Assembly (NCBI RefSeq): GCF_024721115.1
Contig: NZ_JAMDHK010000003.1
Location: 45,325-109,324, forward strand
Source of the DNA: Salipiger pentaromativorans
Lineage (GTDB): Bacteria > Pseudomonadota > Alphaproteobacteria > Rhodobacterales > Rhodobacteraceae
DNA: 64,000 nt
Direction: 5' to 3'
Positions 38,178 to 47,545 of the stretch are shown here, piece after piece. Position numbers and translations under genes: made by a program. Positions within the stretch are counted from its first letter, which is position 1. Each line of letters starts with the position of its first letter. Under the pieces are notes generated by a model. The model did not search any database and was not told where the DNA came from. It saw only the letters and a list, made by a program, of their open reading frames with translations.

Positions 38178-38549
38178 TTGAAACCCATTTTGCCCGAGCA
38201 ACGCCGGGTCGCCAGCATCCACGACGACGCAGCCTTCGCCCCCTTCGACCCCGAAGGGTTGCGCGAAACCGGCACCTCCTTCCTCAAGCTCAACCCGGAG
38301 GGCGCGCGCGATGTGGGCTTCTACATCTACCGCATGGCGCCCGGCGCGCGCTCGGCACCGCATCGCCATGGCGGCGCCGAGGAATTCCTGATCCTCGAAG
38401 GCGAGCTGATCGACAATGACGGCACCGTCTACCGGACCGGCGATGTGGTCTGGCTCGCCCCGGGCACCGAGCACACCTCCCACACCGAGACCGGCTGCCT
38501 GATCGCGGTCTACGCCGAAGCCGGAGAAGAGCCGCCGGGCGGCGCCTGA
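38178..38549 (+). CDS. Cupin-domain protein (ChrR-like)
   Basis: A 123-residue single cupin starting at TTG 38178 behind a ggagag site. Metal-ligand motif 1 (APHRHGGAEEFLILEG, with two His and a Glu) is near residue 54, and motif 2 (LAPGTEHTSHTETG) near residue 93. It resembles the cupin part of the anti-sigma factor ChrR but has no anti-sigma domain. It lies 89 bases after the phosphoribosyltransferase gene and is convergent with the nif cluster. Ligand and role are unknown. Confidence 0.75.
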   Translation: MKPILPEQRRVASIHDDAAFAPFDPEGLRETGTSFLKLNPEGARDVGFYIYRMAPGARSAPHRHGGAEEFLILEGELIDNDGTVYRTGDVVWLAPGTEHTSHTETGCLIAVYAEAGEEPPGGA

Positions 38550-38567
38550 CAGGCCGCCCGGGGCCGG

Positions 38568-39410
38568 TCAGCCTTCGGGCACCGTCAGGGCCTCGGCCAC
38601 CGCCGAGGCCGGCAGGTCGAGCCAGGTTGCGCCCAGATCCTCGATGAACCGGCGCTCCATGCGGCTGAGCGGCCCCGGCATCACCACGACATGCCCCCCG
38701 GCCGAACGCTTGGCGATCTGGCGCGCGAAGATGCGCAGCATCTGGTCGTCGAAGCGGCAGCCGAGAAAGAGAAAGGGCCGTCCGGTGCGGCGGCGGCGCA
38801 CCTCCTCGGGAATCGGGCGCTGGATGTCGATCTCGGTCAGCACCTCGACATAATCGCTGTCGGACATGAGATAGGAGGAACCGGGGTTCGCCACCCCGTG
38901 CGGCTTGTAGACCAGCGTCTTCCACTCGGGGCTGGCCTCCGCCACCTCGGCGCCGGTGCTGGCATAGGCGCGGGTGAAGATGTCGATCCATTCGCCGTTG
39001 CGGCTGACGCCCTGCACCAGCCCCCAGTCGGTTTCCGCCTTCTTGGCGGCATCGAAGGCCTGAAGGATCCCGTCGTCGTACCAGATGTCCACCACCATCG
39101 GCGGGCGCACGCGGGCGAGCCAGTCATGCACCGGGTTGGGCTGCGCGGGCCCGGCGGCGAAAGCCTCGCGCACCAGCGTGTCGAGCGTGGCGCGGAACTT
39201 GCGGCTTTCGACATATTGCGCGACGGACCACAGGTTGCCGCTGGCCCGGCGCGGGGCGCGCACCTGCGCCTCGATCATCGCGCAGAGCGCCTGCGGCGAG
39301 GTCGGTGCCCCGCCCCCCGACAGCGCCGAAACATCGGGGCCCAGATAGGCGATGCGCTTGCCCGCGGCGACCTCGTTCATCGCGGTTTCAAGCTGGTCGA
39401 GAGCATTCAT
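38568..39410 (-). CDS. Degenerate SIR2-like protein of the nifB operon
   Basis: 280-residue SIR2-fold protein, the last gene of the nifB-fdxN-LRV-nifZ-nifT unit, 3 bases after nifT. Corresponding SIR2 motifs are altered: GPDVS (residues 24-28) replaces GAGxS, and DIWYD (near residue 113) replaces TTNWD so the catalytic Asn is absent. KPHG (near residue 168) keeps the His. NAD+ hydrolysis or deacylation is therefore doubtful. SIR2-like proteins of this kind recur in alphaproteobacterial nif clusters; a regulatory or Fe-S-protein-handling role is unproven. Confidence 0.75.
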   Translation of the reverse strand: MNALDQLETAMNEVAAGKRIAYLGPDVSALSGGGAPTSPQALCAMIEAQVRAPRRASGNLWSVAQYVESRKFRATLDTLVREAFAAGPAQPNPVHDWLARVRPPMVVDIWYDDGILQAFDAAKKAETDWGLVQGVSRNGEWIDIFTRAYASTGAEVAEASPEWKTLVYKPHGVANPGSSYLMSDSDYVEVLTEIDIQRPIPEEVRRRRTGRPFLFLGCRFDDQMLRIFARQIAKRSAGGHVVVMPGPLSRMERRFIEDLGATWLDLPASAVAEALTVPEG

Positions 39411-39413
39411 GGA

Positions 39414-39629
39414 TCAGTCCTCCTCTGCCGACAGGCGGCGGGCATCGACGGTGACGGGCAGGTTGGGGGCTTCGGCGAACGCTGGCATGGCAAAGACCCA
39501 GCCGTTCGAAAGCTTCGCCCAGCCGCCCCAGAGCCCCGGTTTCTCGGTCTCGACGATCATCTCCTCGAGATCCTTCTTCGGCACATAGGCCTCCATCCCC
39601 TTGGGGGTTTCGCGGATCATGACCTTCAT
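39414..39629 (-). CDS. nifT: NifT/FixU
   Basis: A 71-residue protein matching the small NifT/FixU family (MKVMIR start, AYVPKKDLEE near residue 15, WGGWAKLSNGW near residue 34). Function is unknown, and the gene is usually dispensable for nitrogen fixation. Its ATG overlaps the nifZ stop codon, so it is translationally coupled in the nifB operon. Confidence 0.9.
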   Translation of the reverse strand: MKVMIRETPKGMEAYVPKKDLEEMIVETEKPGLWGGWAKLSNGWVFAMPAFAEAPNLPVTVDARRLSAEED

Positions 39630-39967
39630 TCGGCGGGCTCCTCAAACTTGCGGGTGACGATGTGGGATTGCAGCGCGCCGGGGTCGTCCCGGCGGCGCGC
39701 CTGCGTCTCCGCCGGGGTCAGCTCGCGCTCGCGCATGCCGACGATGCTGGCGCGGTCGACGAAATCGACAGCGTAGATGTAGAACTGCTGAAGAAAGACG
39801 CCGATGTCGCGCACATAGCCCACATCGCCCTTTTTCACCACGGTCTCGCCAATCTCCTTGCCGGCCATGGTGCCGTCGTTCTTAACGTTTTTCTTCGAAA
39901 TCACCTTGTCGCCGGGCATGAAGGCCGGGTCGCGGTAGACCTCGATTTCGCGGTCGTCGGTGGACAT
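39626..39967 (-). CDS. nifZ: NifZ
   Basis: 113-residue NifZ-type protein with the MPGDKVISKKNVKNDGT segment near residue 17 and the KKGDVGYVRDIG beta segment near residue 45, as in the NifZ SH3-like domain. NifZ assists P-cluster maturation in the NifDK protein. ATG 39967 coincides with the end of the LRV gene (overlap of one base), and the stop overlaps nifT, giving a tightly coupled series. Confidence 0.9.
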   Translation of the reverse strand: MSTDDREIEVYRDPAFMPGDKVISKKNVKNDGTMAGKEIGETVVKKGDVGYVRDIGVFLQQFYIYAVDFVDRASIVGMRERELTPAETQARRRDDPGALQSHIVTRKFEEPAE

Positions 39968-40707
39968 CAGGCGCCCTCCTTGAGCTGGGCAAGCCGCGCG
40001 CAGGCGGTCTCGCGGATGATCTCTTCGGCATCGCCGGTGAGCTGCGCCGCATCCTCGGCGCCGCCGTTCTCTGCCACCGCGTGGCGCACGCGCAGATCCT
40101 CGTCGCCGACGAACAGGCCGGGACGGCGCAGCGCCGCCTCGCGCCGCACCAGCGGGTCGGGATCGGCGCGGAAGCGGTCGAGCCAGCCCTCTCCGATGCG
40201 GCGGGCGACGATGCGGCGGATCTCGGGATCTCCGTCGCCGATCATCACCGGCAGCATGCCCGGCTCGGCCCGCCGCGCGACGATGGAGCGGACATAGCCG
40301 TCCGCGTCGCTGGCCATGGGCAGAAGCTGCGCCCGCGACAGGCGGTGGGCCACGGCGATGCGGACCCGGCGGTCGGCATCCTTGATCTTGCGTTCCGCAT
40401 GGGTCGGCGGCAGGCGCAGGATGGCCATGGCGCGCACGCCCGCGTCGGCATCGCTCAGCAGCCTCGGCAGCCGGAACACCGAGGCGACGCGGGCGGCGTT
40501 CATCCGGGTCTCGAAATAGGGATGGCCCAGACATTGGTCGGCGAGATCGGGGTTGAGCAGAAAGAACCGCTCGATCCGCTTGGCATAGCGGTCGTGCACA
40601 CAGGCCCAGCCCTGCCCGCACTGGCCCAGATCGAGCCGCGCGCGGAACCGGCAGGCGCCGCAATCGAGCGCCGCGCCCTGCCAGTCGACCGGTGCCGGGC
40701 CGTCCAT
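39967..40707 (-). CDS. LRV repeat protein with N-terminal 4Fe-4S motif
   Basis: 246 residues. An N-terminal cysteine cluster (Cys16, Cys19, Cys30, Cys36) fits the LRV (FeS)4 domain; it is followed by about eight leucine-rich-variant helical repeats (for example VRIAVAHRLS and VRREAALRRP). A protein of this architecture is encoded near nifB in Azotobacter. ATG 40707 is selected since the frame upstream is only the shadow of fdxN. It may transfer electrons or act as a chaperone in Fe-S assembly; function is not known. Confidence 0.85.
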   Translation of the reverse strand: MDGPAPVDWQGAALDCGACRFRARLDLGQCGQGWACVHDRYAKRIERFFLLNPDLADQCLGHPYFETRMNAARVASVFRLPRLLSDADAGVRAMAILRLPPTHAERKIKDADRRVRIAVAHRLSRAQLLPMASDADGYVRSIVARRAEPGMLPVMIGDGDPEIRRIVARRIGEGWLDRFRADPDPLVRREAALRRPGLFVGDEDLRVRHAVAENGGAEDAAQLTGDAEEIIRETACARLAQLKEGA

Positions 40708-40714
40708 CACCGGC

Positions 40715-40909
40715 TCAGGCCGGAACGCAGGTGTCGGGCACCGGGCAGACCTCGGCGCATTGCGGGCTGTCGAAACTGCCCTTGCATTCGGTGCAGAGAT
40801 CCGGGTCGATGATATAGGTCTCGCCGGTAAAGCTGATCGCGGCATTGGGGCATTCGAACTCGCAGGCGCCGCAGACGGTGCAGGTCGACTGGATGATTTG
40901 CAGGGCCAT
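40715..40909 (-). CDS. fdxN: Nif-specific 2[4Fe-4S] ferredoxin FdxN
   Basis: 64-residue bacterial-type ferredoxin with two cluster motifs: [12 protein letters not shown] (residues 9-20) and [18 protein letters not shown] (residues 39-56), the latter with the long insert between Cys positions characteristic of this subclass. FdxN supplies electrons for NifB and/or nitrogenase reductase. ATG 40909 follows a clear aaggag site; it is the second gene of the nifB operon. Confidence 0.93.
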   Translation of the reverse strand: MALQIIQSTCTVCGACEFECPNAAISFTGETYIIDPDLCTECKGSFDSPQCAEVCPVPDTCVPA

Positions 40910-40938
40910 GGCTGTCTCCTTGGAAAACGGGGCATGGT

Positions 40939-40966
40939 GTAGGGTGGGCAATATTGCCCACCCTAC
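40939..40966. repeat. Perfect 28-bp palindrome between nifB and fdxN
   Basis: Bases 40939-40952 are the exact reverse complement of 40953-40966 (arm gtagggtgggcaat). A related but imperfect copy occurs between nifD and nifK at 61261-61284. It looks like a dispersed REP-type element that forms an mRNA hairpin, and it could stabilise the upstream nifB message. Confidence 0.85.
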
Positions 40967-40975
40967 GAGGCGTCG

Positions 40976-42463
40976 TCAGGCGGTTTCCCTGGCTTGCGCG
41001 GGCAGCCCGCGCCTGGCTCGGTACACCGCCGAGACCGCCGTCTCGATGTAGTCATAGGCATGGTCCTGGATCGCCTCGATCCCGGCCGCCGCGAGATCCT
41101 CGCGCGGGCAGTCGCCGATCTTGGCGCAGAGGATCGTGTCGATCCCCTCCAGCGTCTTGATCACCAGCTCCAGCTTGTCCTCTTCGCCATAGCCGCCGAC
41201 GCAGTAATTGTCGCAGCGCCGGTGGGTGACGAAGCGCACGCCCTCGGCATCCACCTCGAAGATCTGGAACTCGGTGGCATGGCCGAAATGCTGGTTGATG
41301 CGCCCGCCGCCCTTGGTGGCCACGGCAATGAGCATGGCGCCCGCATCCTCCGCCACGGCGGTTTCCGTCTCGGCCTTCGCCACGGCGGCGGCGGCGCGGC
41401 GATCCTCGCGCTCCTTGGCGACCCATTCGCGGTAGGTCTCGCGCTTTTCGGGATCGTAGGTCACCTCGTCGGGCACCAGATCCATGGTGAATTCCTGACC
41501 GCGATCCTCGCCCAGAAGGCCCACCGCATCGGCGCGGCACTGGCGGCAGTGCTTCATCAGGTTCGCCCCGCCCGCGCAGGCGTCCTGAAGCGTCTTCAGC
41601 TCGGCGGCGGTCGGGCCGCGCTGGCCTTCGAGACCGAAGACCGTGCCGTGTTCGGCAGCCGAGATCAGCGGCATGATGTTGTGCAGGAAGGCGCCGCGCC
41701 GCTTGACCTCCTTGTTGACCTCCAGAAGATGCTCGTCGTTGATGCCGGGGATCATCACCGAGTTCACCTTCACCAGAATCCCGCGCTCGTGCAGCATATC
41801 GAGCGACTGCATCTGACGCTCGTGCAGGATCTGGCTGGCCTCAAGGCCGATGCGGCGCTTGTGCTGGTAGAATATCCAGGGATAGATCTTGGTCCCCACC
41901 TCGGGGTCGATCATGTTGATGGTCAGCGTCACATGGTCGATGTTCATGTCCATGAGATCATCGACATGCTCGGGCAGCGCCAGACCGTTGGTCGAGAGGC
42001 AGAGCTTGATGTCGGGCAGCTGCTCCTGCACCAGCTTGAACGTCTCACGCGTCTTGCGCCAGTCATAGGCGCTGTCGCCCGGCCCCGCGATGCCCAGCAC
42101 CGAAAGCTGCGGGATCTCGTTGGCCACCGCAATCACCTTGCGCGCGGCCTGCTCGGGCGTCAGACGCTCGGAGACGACGCCGGGGCGGCTTTCGTTGGCG
42201 CAGTCGTATTTGCGGTTACAATAGTTGCACTGGATGTTGCAGGCGGGTGCCACGGCCACATGCATGCGGGCGAAATAATGGTGCGCCTCTTCCGAGTAGC
42301 AGGGGTGATCCTTGACCTTTTCCCAGGTCGCCGGATCCATGTCTTCGGGCGCATCCGAGGATCCGCAGGCCGAGGACGAACAGCCGTCGGCTTCCATGGC
42401 TTTGGTCAGGGCGTCTTTCGATCCGACCGACAGGCCGTCGAGTGAGATGACATTGGCGGACAT
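40976..42463 (-). CDS. nifB: FeMo-cofactor biosynthesis protein NifB
   Basis: Radical SAM enzyme that builds NifB-co, the 8Fe-9S-C precursor of FeMo-co, from Fe-S clusters and SAM. The 495 residues show the CxxxCxxC motif at Cys75, Cys79 and Cys82 (CNIQCNYC). N-terminal cysteines Cys28, Cys33 and Cys55, and the HCRQC segment near residue 310, fit the auxiliary cluster ligands. A C-terminal NifX/NafY-like domain (residues ~385-480, [15 protein letters not shown]) is fused as in most proteobacteria. It is transcribed from its own sigma-54 promoter with a NifA site. Confidence 0.97.
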   Translation of the reverse strand: MSANVISLDGLSVGSKDALTKAMEADGCSSSACGSSDAPEDMDPATWEKVKDHPCYSEEAHHYFARMHVAVAPACNIQCNYCNRKYDCANESRPGVVSERLTPEQAARKVIAVANEIPQLSVLGIAGPGDSAYDWRKTRETFKLVQEQLPDIKLCLSTNGLALPEHVDDLMDMNIDHVTLTINMIDPEVGTKIYPWIFYQHKRRIGLEASQILHERQMQSLDMLHERGILVKVNSVMIPGINDEHLLEVNKEVKRRGAFLHNIMPLISAAEHGTVFGLEGQRGPTAAELKTLQDACAGGANLMKHCRQCRADAVGLLGEDRGQEFTMDLVPDEVTYDPEKRETYREWVAKEREDRRAAAAVAKAETETAVAEDAGAMLIAVATKGGGRINQHFGHATEFQIFEVDAEGVRFVTHRRCDNYCVGGYGEEDKLELVIKTLEGIDTILCAKIGDCPREDLAAAGIEAIQDHAYDYIETAVSAVYRARRGLPAQARETA

Positions 42464-42506
42464 GGGGCATCCTCGCTGTTGGGATCGGTCTGTTAGGACT
42501 CAATTC

Positions 42507-42523
42507 AGCAAGGAACAGGCCAA
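42507..42523 (-). promoter_or_regulatory. Sigma-54 promoter of nifB
   Basis: On the minus strand TTGGCCTGTTCCTTGCT carries GG and GC exactly 10 bases apart, matching the -24/-12 consensus. It lies 44 bases upstream of the nifB ATG. Confidence 0.9.
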
Positions 42524-42559
42524 GTCTGAGCCGTGGTTTTCCGGCGAAACCGGCCAAAT

Positions 42560-42575
42560 TGTCGGGTAAGGGACA
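42560..42575 (-). promoter_or_regulatory. NifA upstream activator site of nifB
   Basis: tgtcgggtaagggaca fits TGT-N10-ACA exactly and lies about 37 bases upstream of the -24 element, closer than is usual for NifA sites. Confidence 0.8.
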
Positions 42576-42691
42576 AAGGCTGCGACAAAGACCGCGCGGC
42601 ACGGCCTCGCAACAAATTGCGCGGCCCCGTTGCCGGGACCGCGCTGGGAGGGAGACAGAAAAAACGAGTTCTGGAACAATCCTTTGGGGGG

Positions 42692-44449
42692 CTAAATCTT
42701 GCGAACCTCGATGCCGTGCTTTTGCAGCGCATAGGCCACCTGGCGCGGCGTCATGCCCAGCAGGCGCGCGGCCTTGGCCTGCACCCAGCCCGCCTCTTCC
42801 ATGGCCGCGATCAGCTCTTCGCGGGCCGTGTTGGCGGTCTTGCGGCGCGGGAAGCTCTCGGCCGGATCGGGCGGCAGCTCGCGCTCAACCGGGCGTTCGG
42901 CCACGGACCTGCGGATCGACGGCGTGACCACCCGCCCCACCGCCAGCCCGCCGATGGGCGAGGCGCCTTCCTGAAGCCGCCACAGCTCGGCCGAGAGACA
43001 CGATCCCTGACGGCAGGCCAGTTCGCCGCCCAGCACCACCTCGCCGTCCGACAGCGCGGCGGCCCGGTTCACGCAGTTTTCCAGTTCGCGCACATTGCCG
43101 GGGAAGTTGCATTTGCAGATCGTCTCGAACGCATCCGGCGCAAAGCGCACATTCGTGGCGTTCGTCTCGTTGAACTTGTCGAGAAAGAGCTGCGCCAGCG
43201 GGCGGATGTCGCTTTTGCGGTCGCGCAGCGGCGGCAGCAGGATCGGCACGACGCAGATGCGGAAGTAAAGATCGGCGCGAAACTCGCCCCGTGCGACCGC
43301 ATCCTCAAGATCCCGGTTCGTCGCCGCAACGATGCGCACATCGACCTTGAGGGTCCGCGTGCCGCCGACCCGCTCGAACTCGCCCTCCTGCAAGACGCGC
43401 AGCAGCTTGGACTGGAAGGTGGCGCTGATCTCGCCGATCTCGTCGAGAAACAGCGTGCCGCCATCGGCCAGCTCGAACCGCCCTTTCTTGAGCGCGTTGG
43501 CGCCGGTAAAGGCGCCCTTCTCATGGCCGAAAAGCTCTGATTCCAAAAGGGTTTCCGAAAGCGCAGCACAGTTCACGCGGATAAAGGGGCCACGGCTGCG
43601 GTCCGATTGCGTGTGCACCGCGCGCGCAAACAGCTCCTTGCCCGTGCCGCTCTCGCCGCGCAGCAGGACCGGCGTCCTGGTCGGCGCCACCCGCCGCAGC
43701 TGCGCGATCACCTCGGAAATCGCGGGGCTGTCGCCGATGATCCCGTCCAGCGAGATCGGCGGCACCTTGTTGCCGTTCTGGTCGCTCACGCTTTGCAGCA
43801 GACGGCGCGTATCCTCGAGCGCGCGCTCGCGGTCCCGGGCGATCCGGCGGCGAAAGCGCAGCGCCTGCTCGAGCAGCGAGGCCACCATGGTCAGCACCCG
43901 CACATCGAGATCCGAAAGCCCCGCGCGCTGGTCCTCGTGGCTGCGGTAGGCGCAGAGCACCCCAAGCACGAAATGGCTGCGCTCGGGGTCGCGCAGGGGC
44001 ACCGCGATCATCGTCTGGCCCTCGCCGCGCAGCCGCGCGGGCACCGCGTCGGGGCCGAATTCCTCCGCCAGATCGAAGGAGACCAGCGGCACGCCCGAGC
44101 GGAACACGATCCGGACCACCTCGTCCGGGATCACCTCGGACGGGTCGGCGGCCTTGTCGCGCACAAAGGCGGTGGCGGCGATGGTATAGGGATTCACCGT
44201 ACCCCAGGCGCCCTCGCTGCCGGGCTCGCTCAGCAGCGCAAGCACCGCGTGACGCAGATCGAGAAAGGAGGATAGAACATTGAGAATATTCGGAACTTCA
44301 TCGATCGGATCGGGTGCCGTCGCAAAGGTCTTGGCGATCTCATAGATCGCGTCCAGCGCCAGCCGGTCAACGGCCGGTCCGGAGCTCGGTGGAGCCGATG
44401 ACGCCGGCGTCTCGCCCCCGGCGCAGGTCTCAGTCGCAGCTTCGTCCAT
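42692..44449 (-). CDS. nifA: Nitrogen fixation transcriptional activator NifA
   Basis: 585-residue sigma-54 enhancer-binding activator. An N-terminal GAF domain (~30-190) is followed by an AAA+ domain with Walker A GESGTGKE near residue 264, the sigma-54 contact loop GAFTGA near residue 312 and Walker [11 protein letters not shown]-terminal Fis-type HTH follows ([22 protein letters not shown]). The cysteine array C-x11-C-x19-C-x4-C at the AAA+/linker junction is intact, the hallmark of oxygen-sensitive alphaproteobacterial NifA that needs no NifL. ATG 44449 has a ggagg site. No sigma-54 promoter of its own was found in the 279-base gap upstream. Confidence 0.97.
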   Translation of the reverse strand: MDEAATETCAGGETPASSAPPSSGPAVDRLALDAIYEIAKTFATAPDPIDEVPNILNVLSSFLDLRHAVLALLSEPGSEGAWGTVNPYTIAATAFVRDKAADPSEVIPDEVVRIVFRSGVPLVSFDLAEEFGPDAVPARLRGEGQTMIAVPLRDPERSHFVLGVLCAYRSHEDQRAGLSDLDVRVLTMVASLLEQALRFRRRIARDRERALEDTRRLLQSVSDQNGNKVPPISLDGIIGDSPAISEVIAQLRRVAPTRTPVLLRGESGTGKELFARAVHTQSDRSRGPFIRVNCAALSETLLESELFGHEKGAFTGANALKKGRFELADGGTLFLDEIGEISATFQSKLLRVLQEGEFERVGGTRTLKVDVRIVAATNRDLEDAVARGEFRADLYFRICVVPILLPPLRDRKSDIRPLAQLFLDKFNETNATNVRFAPDAFETICKCNFPGNVRELENCVNRAAALSDGEVVLGGELACRQGSCLSAELWRLQEGASPIGGLAVGRVVTPSIRRSVAERPVERELPPDPAESFPRRKTANTAREELIAAMEEAGWVQAKAARLLGMTPRQVAYALQKHGIEVRKI

Positions 44450-44728
44450 GTGCGGGCCCCTCCTTCACTCGGGTTGTCCTCCCTCCCTGTCGCAATGTCC
44501 GTCCGGCCTGCGGCCCGGCGCGGGGCACCGGCACACAGCTCACGCACCAGTCTAGCAGCTTCCGTCTCGCGCCGTGTCCGCCGAGGCGAAACATCGGCGC
44601 CCTACCGCCGGATAACGAGAATCCGAACCGCTGTTGCGCATGGTTTCGGCAGAACCGCCCATGTTTCGGGCCCTCCCGCCCGCTGTCAGCCCCGCGATGC
44701 CGTTCGCGGGCGAACGATCCGATTCGAA

Positions 44729-46012
44729 TCATGCGCCAAGCGCCCGCCGCCGGCGTTCGTAGGACGAACCCAGTCCCAGCACGGAGCGGTATTTCGCCAC
44801 CGTCCGGCGTGCGATCCGCAGCCCCGAACGCTGTGCCAGCGCAACGATGGCATCGTCGCTGAGCGGCTCTTTCGGGTTCTCCTCGCCCACCACCTGCTGG
44901 ACGAAATTCATCATGCTGTCGCGCGAGACCGCCACGGCACCGGGCAGGTTCGAGACCGGGCGCGAAAAGAAGCTGCGCAGCGGCAAAGCCCGGGTCGGCA
45001 TCTGGATCATGCGCCCCGAGACGGCACGGCTGACGGTCGAGGCATGCACCCCCAGCTCGGCGGCCACATCCTCGAGCGTGAGCGGCGCCAGATAGGCCGG
45101 GCCCCGGTCGAGGAACCGCGACTGCCGCGCCACCAGAACGGCGGCGGTGCGCAGCAGCGTGTCGCCCCGGCGCTCCAGCGCCAGCGCCAGCGCGCGCGCC
45201 TCGGCCAGCGCCTTGCGGCGCAGCTTGCGCGCCGCGCAGTCGGCGCTGCCATCGGCAAGCCGGTCTTCCATCACGGTGATCTTCGGCGTGGTGGCGCGGT
45301 TCAGTTCGACCGTCCAGCCCGCCTCGCTCCGCGTCGCGATCAGGTCGGGTGGAAAGACCGGGACCGGCACATGGTCATAGGCCAGCCCCGGCTTGGGATC
45401 GAGGCCCCGGATCTGGGCGAGAATGTCGGGAATATCCGAAACCTCGCAATCGCACAGCTCGGCCAGCTCGGCGCGGCGGCCGTCGATCAGATCGAGATTG
45501 CGGATCAGCGTCTCGACCTCCCAGCTCAGCAAATCGGCCTCGCGGGCCTGAATCAGCAGGCATTCGGACAGCGAGCCGGCAAACAGCCCCGCCGGTTCGA
45601 ACCCCTGCAAAACCTCGAGCACCGCCTGCGCCTTGCGCGGCGGACAGCCCGCCAGCAGCGCGACGGTTTCGACCGATTGGCCCAGCCAGCCCGTGGGCTC
45701 CAGCGCCTCGGCGAAATGCAGCGCGATCATTCGGTCGCCGGAGGTCTCGAAACCCCGTTCGATCTGCTCGACCACATGCGCCATGAGGCTGGGCCGGTCG
45801 GCGGCCACGGTGGCCAGCGCATCGAAATCCCCGCCGCCCCGGGCCGCAAAGGCGGCGGGCGCCCGGTAGGACACATACGGATTGGCCTCGGCGCGTTCCT
45901 GAAGATGTTCGGACAGATCCTGCGACGCCATGCCGAGGATCGCCAGGGACTGCAAAAGCTGCCCCCCCATCTGCATCGTCTGGCCCTGCGAGATCGTCTG
46001 GACAAATTCCAT
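44729..46012 (-). CDS. rpoN: RNA polymerase sigma-54 factor RpoN
   Basis: 427 residues. The N-terminal region I is Gln/Leu-rich (QTISQGQTMQMGGQLLQSLAIL), the core-binding and HTH domains follow (LEDVAAELGVHASTVSRAV near residue 305), and the C-terminal RpoN box ARRTVAKYR is intact near residue 398. It directs RNA polymerase to the -24/-12 promoters found here. ATG 46012 has a gagagg site; longer in-frame extensions upstream are unlikely. It lies 138 bases after modC, possibly within the same iscA-nifU-mod transcript, as nif-linked rpoN copies often are. Confidence 0.96.
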   Translation of the reverse strand: MEFVQTISQGQTMQMGGQLLQSLAILGMASQDLSEHLQERAEANPYVSYRAPAAFAARGGGDFDALATVAADRPSLMAHVVEQIERGFETSGDRMIALHFAEALEPTGWLGQSVETVALLAGCPPRKAQAVLEVLQGFEPAGLFAGSLSECLLIQAREADLLSWEVETLIRNLDLIDGRRAELAELCDCEVSDIPDILAQIRGLDPKPGLAYDHVPVPVFPPDLIATRSEAGWTVELNRATTPKITVMEDRLADGSADCAARKLRRKALAEARALALALERRGDTLLRTAAVLVARQSRFLDRGPAYLAPLTLEDVAAELGVHASTVSRAVSGRMIQMPTRALPLRSFFSRPVSNLPGAVAVSRDSMMNFVQQVVGEENPKEPLSDDAIVALAQRSGLRIARRTVAKYRSVLGLGSSYERRRRALGA

Positions 46013-46150
46013 GCGGATCAGCCTCTCATACCGCCCCGCGCCCGGGGCAAACGCCCGGCGCATCCGGGCAAGATGTGAACGAAGGCGCCCCGCTTTTTCG
46101 CGCCGGCGCCGCCAAACGCCGAAAAAGCAGGCCCTGCGGGACACAGCGAC

Positions 46151-46852
46151 TCACCGGGCACAGCGCAGCCTCCCTGCCTCGGCCGGGGCCGGATAGGGCC
46201 GCGCGGGCGCGCCGGCAGCGGTCACCGACCGGATACAGCCGCCCTGAAGCGTGACCACCTGATCGCACAACCGGCGGACCTCTTCCGGGGCGTGGCTGAT
46301 GAAGATCATCGGCACCCGGGTCCGCTCCTGCACGCGGGCGATGAGATCGAGCGTGCGCGCCTTCAGTCCCGGATCCAGCGCCGAGACCGGCTCGTCGAGC
46401 AGCAGCAGGTCGGGCTCCGCCATCAGCGCGCGCGCGATGGCGGCCCGCTGACGCTCGCCCCCCGAGAGCCGCGCCGGGCGGGCCTCCAGCAGATGCGCCA
46501 GATCCAGCGCCGCGATGACCTCGTGCCAGAAGTCGGTGCCGACATTCTGCGCGCCATAAGACAGGTTGCGGTGGACGTTCATATGCGGAAACAGCACGCC
46601 GTCCTGGAACACCACCCCGATGCCCCGCTGCGCGGGGGCGATGTGGATCTTCTGCTCGCTGTGATACAGCGCCCGGCCAAAGAGCGAGATGCAGCCGCGC
46701 GTCGGGCGGATATGCCCGGCGAGGCAGGAGAACAGCGTCGATTTGCCCGAGCCCGAGCGCCCGATCAGCCCGATGATCCCCTGCGCGGGCAGCGCCAGAT
46801 CGACATCGAGACGGAAATCCCCCTGCTTGTGGCGGAGATGTATCTCGATCAT
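46151..46852 (-). CDS. modC: Molybdate ABC transporter ATPase ModC (short form)
   Basis: 233-residue ABC ATPase with Walker A GRSGSGKST near residue 34, signature LSGGERQR near residue 129, Walker B LLLLDEPVSALD near residue 149 and H-loop FISHAPEE. It overlaps modB by 4 bases. Typical ModC (~350 residues) has a C-terminal TOBE/Mop molybdate-binding domain; here the protein ends directly after the ATPase domain. Loss of the Mop domain would remove trans-inhibition by internal molybdate. Confidence 0.93.
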   Translation of the reverse strand: MIEIHLRHKQGDFRLDVDLALPAQGIIGLIGRSGSGKSTLFSCLAGHIRPTRGCISLFGRALYHSEQKIHIAPAQRGIGVVFQDGVLFPHMNVHRNLSYGAQNVGTDFWHEVIAALDLAHLLEARPARLSGGERQRAAIARALMAEPDLLLLDEPVSALDPGLKARTLDLIARVQERTRVPMIFISHAPEEVRRLCDQVVTLQGGCIRSVTAAGAPARPYPAPAEAGRLRCAR

Positions 46853-47544
46853 GTCGCGGCCCTCACCGGGGTCATGCGGCGCGCGATGCTTTCCGACGCC
46901 AGCAGCGCCGCCCCCGCCAGCGCCAGCGACAGCAGACAAAGCCGCATCGCCTCGGCCTCGGTGCCGGGGCTTTGCGTCACGGTGAAGAGCGCCAGCGGCA
47001 GGGTCTGGGTGCGGCCGGGGATGTTGCCCGCGAGCGTAATCGTGGCGCCGAACTCGCCCACCGCGCGGGCAAAGGCCAGGGTGATCCCGGTCAGGATGCC
47101 CGGCGCCATCAGCGGCAGGGTCACGGTGACGAAGATGCGCAGCTCCGAGGCCCCGAGGCTGCGCGCGGCGCGGGCATAGCGCGGGTCGATGGCCTCGGCA
47201 GATTGCCGGATCGCGCGCACCAGCAGCGGAAAGCCCACCACCGCGCAGGCGATCACCACCGCCTCGCCCGAAAAGGCGATGCGAATGCCGAACAGGTCGT
47301 AAAGCGGCCCGCCGATGGCGCCGTTGCGACCCAGCAGCACCAGCAGCAGATAGCCCAGCACCACCGGCGGCAGCACCAGCGGCAGATGCACCACCGCGTT
47401 CAGCAGCGCATGGCCGGGAAAGCGCCGCGACCCGAGCAGCCAGCCCAGCCCGATGGCCAGCGGCAGCGACCAGAGCACCGCCTGCGCCGAGGCGTTGAGC
47501 GACAGCATCAGCGCCGACTGTTCCATGGGGCTGAGCGCGAGCAT
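46849..47544 (-). CDS. modB: Molybdate ABC transporter permease ModB
   Basis: 231-residue inner-membrane permease with five to six hydrophobic segments. The cytoplasmic EAA-type loop (SLGASELRIFVTVTLPLMAPG near residue 140) docks on ModC. It is placed one base after modA and overlaps modC. It imports molybdate needed for FeMo-co. Confidence 0.95.
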   Translation of the reverse strand: MLALSPMEQSALMLSLNASAQAVLWSLPLAIGLGWLLGSRRFPGHALLNAVVHLPLVLPPVVLGYLLLVLLGRNGAIGGPLYDLFGIRIAFSGEAVVIACAVVGFPLLVRAIRQSAEAIDPRYARAARSLGASELRIFVTVTLPLMAPGILTGITLAFARAVGEFGATITLAGNIPGRTQTLPLALFTVTQSPGTEAEAMRLCLLSLALAGAALLASESIARRMTPVRAAT

Positions 47545-47545
47545 T

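Noticed and set aside
44701..44730. Short palindromes after rpoN (cgttcgc/gcgaacg and gattcgaatc) as a terminator
   Set aside because: The loop of the first is only 2 bases and there is no T-tract; significance is unclear.
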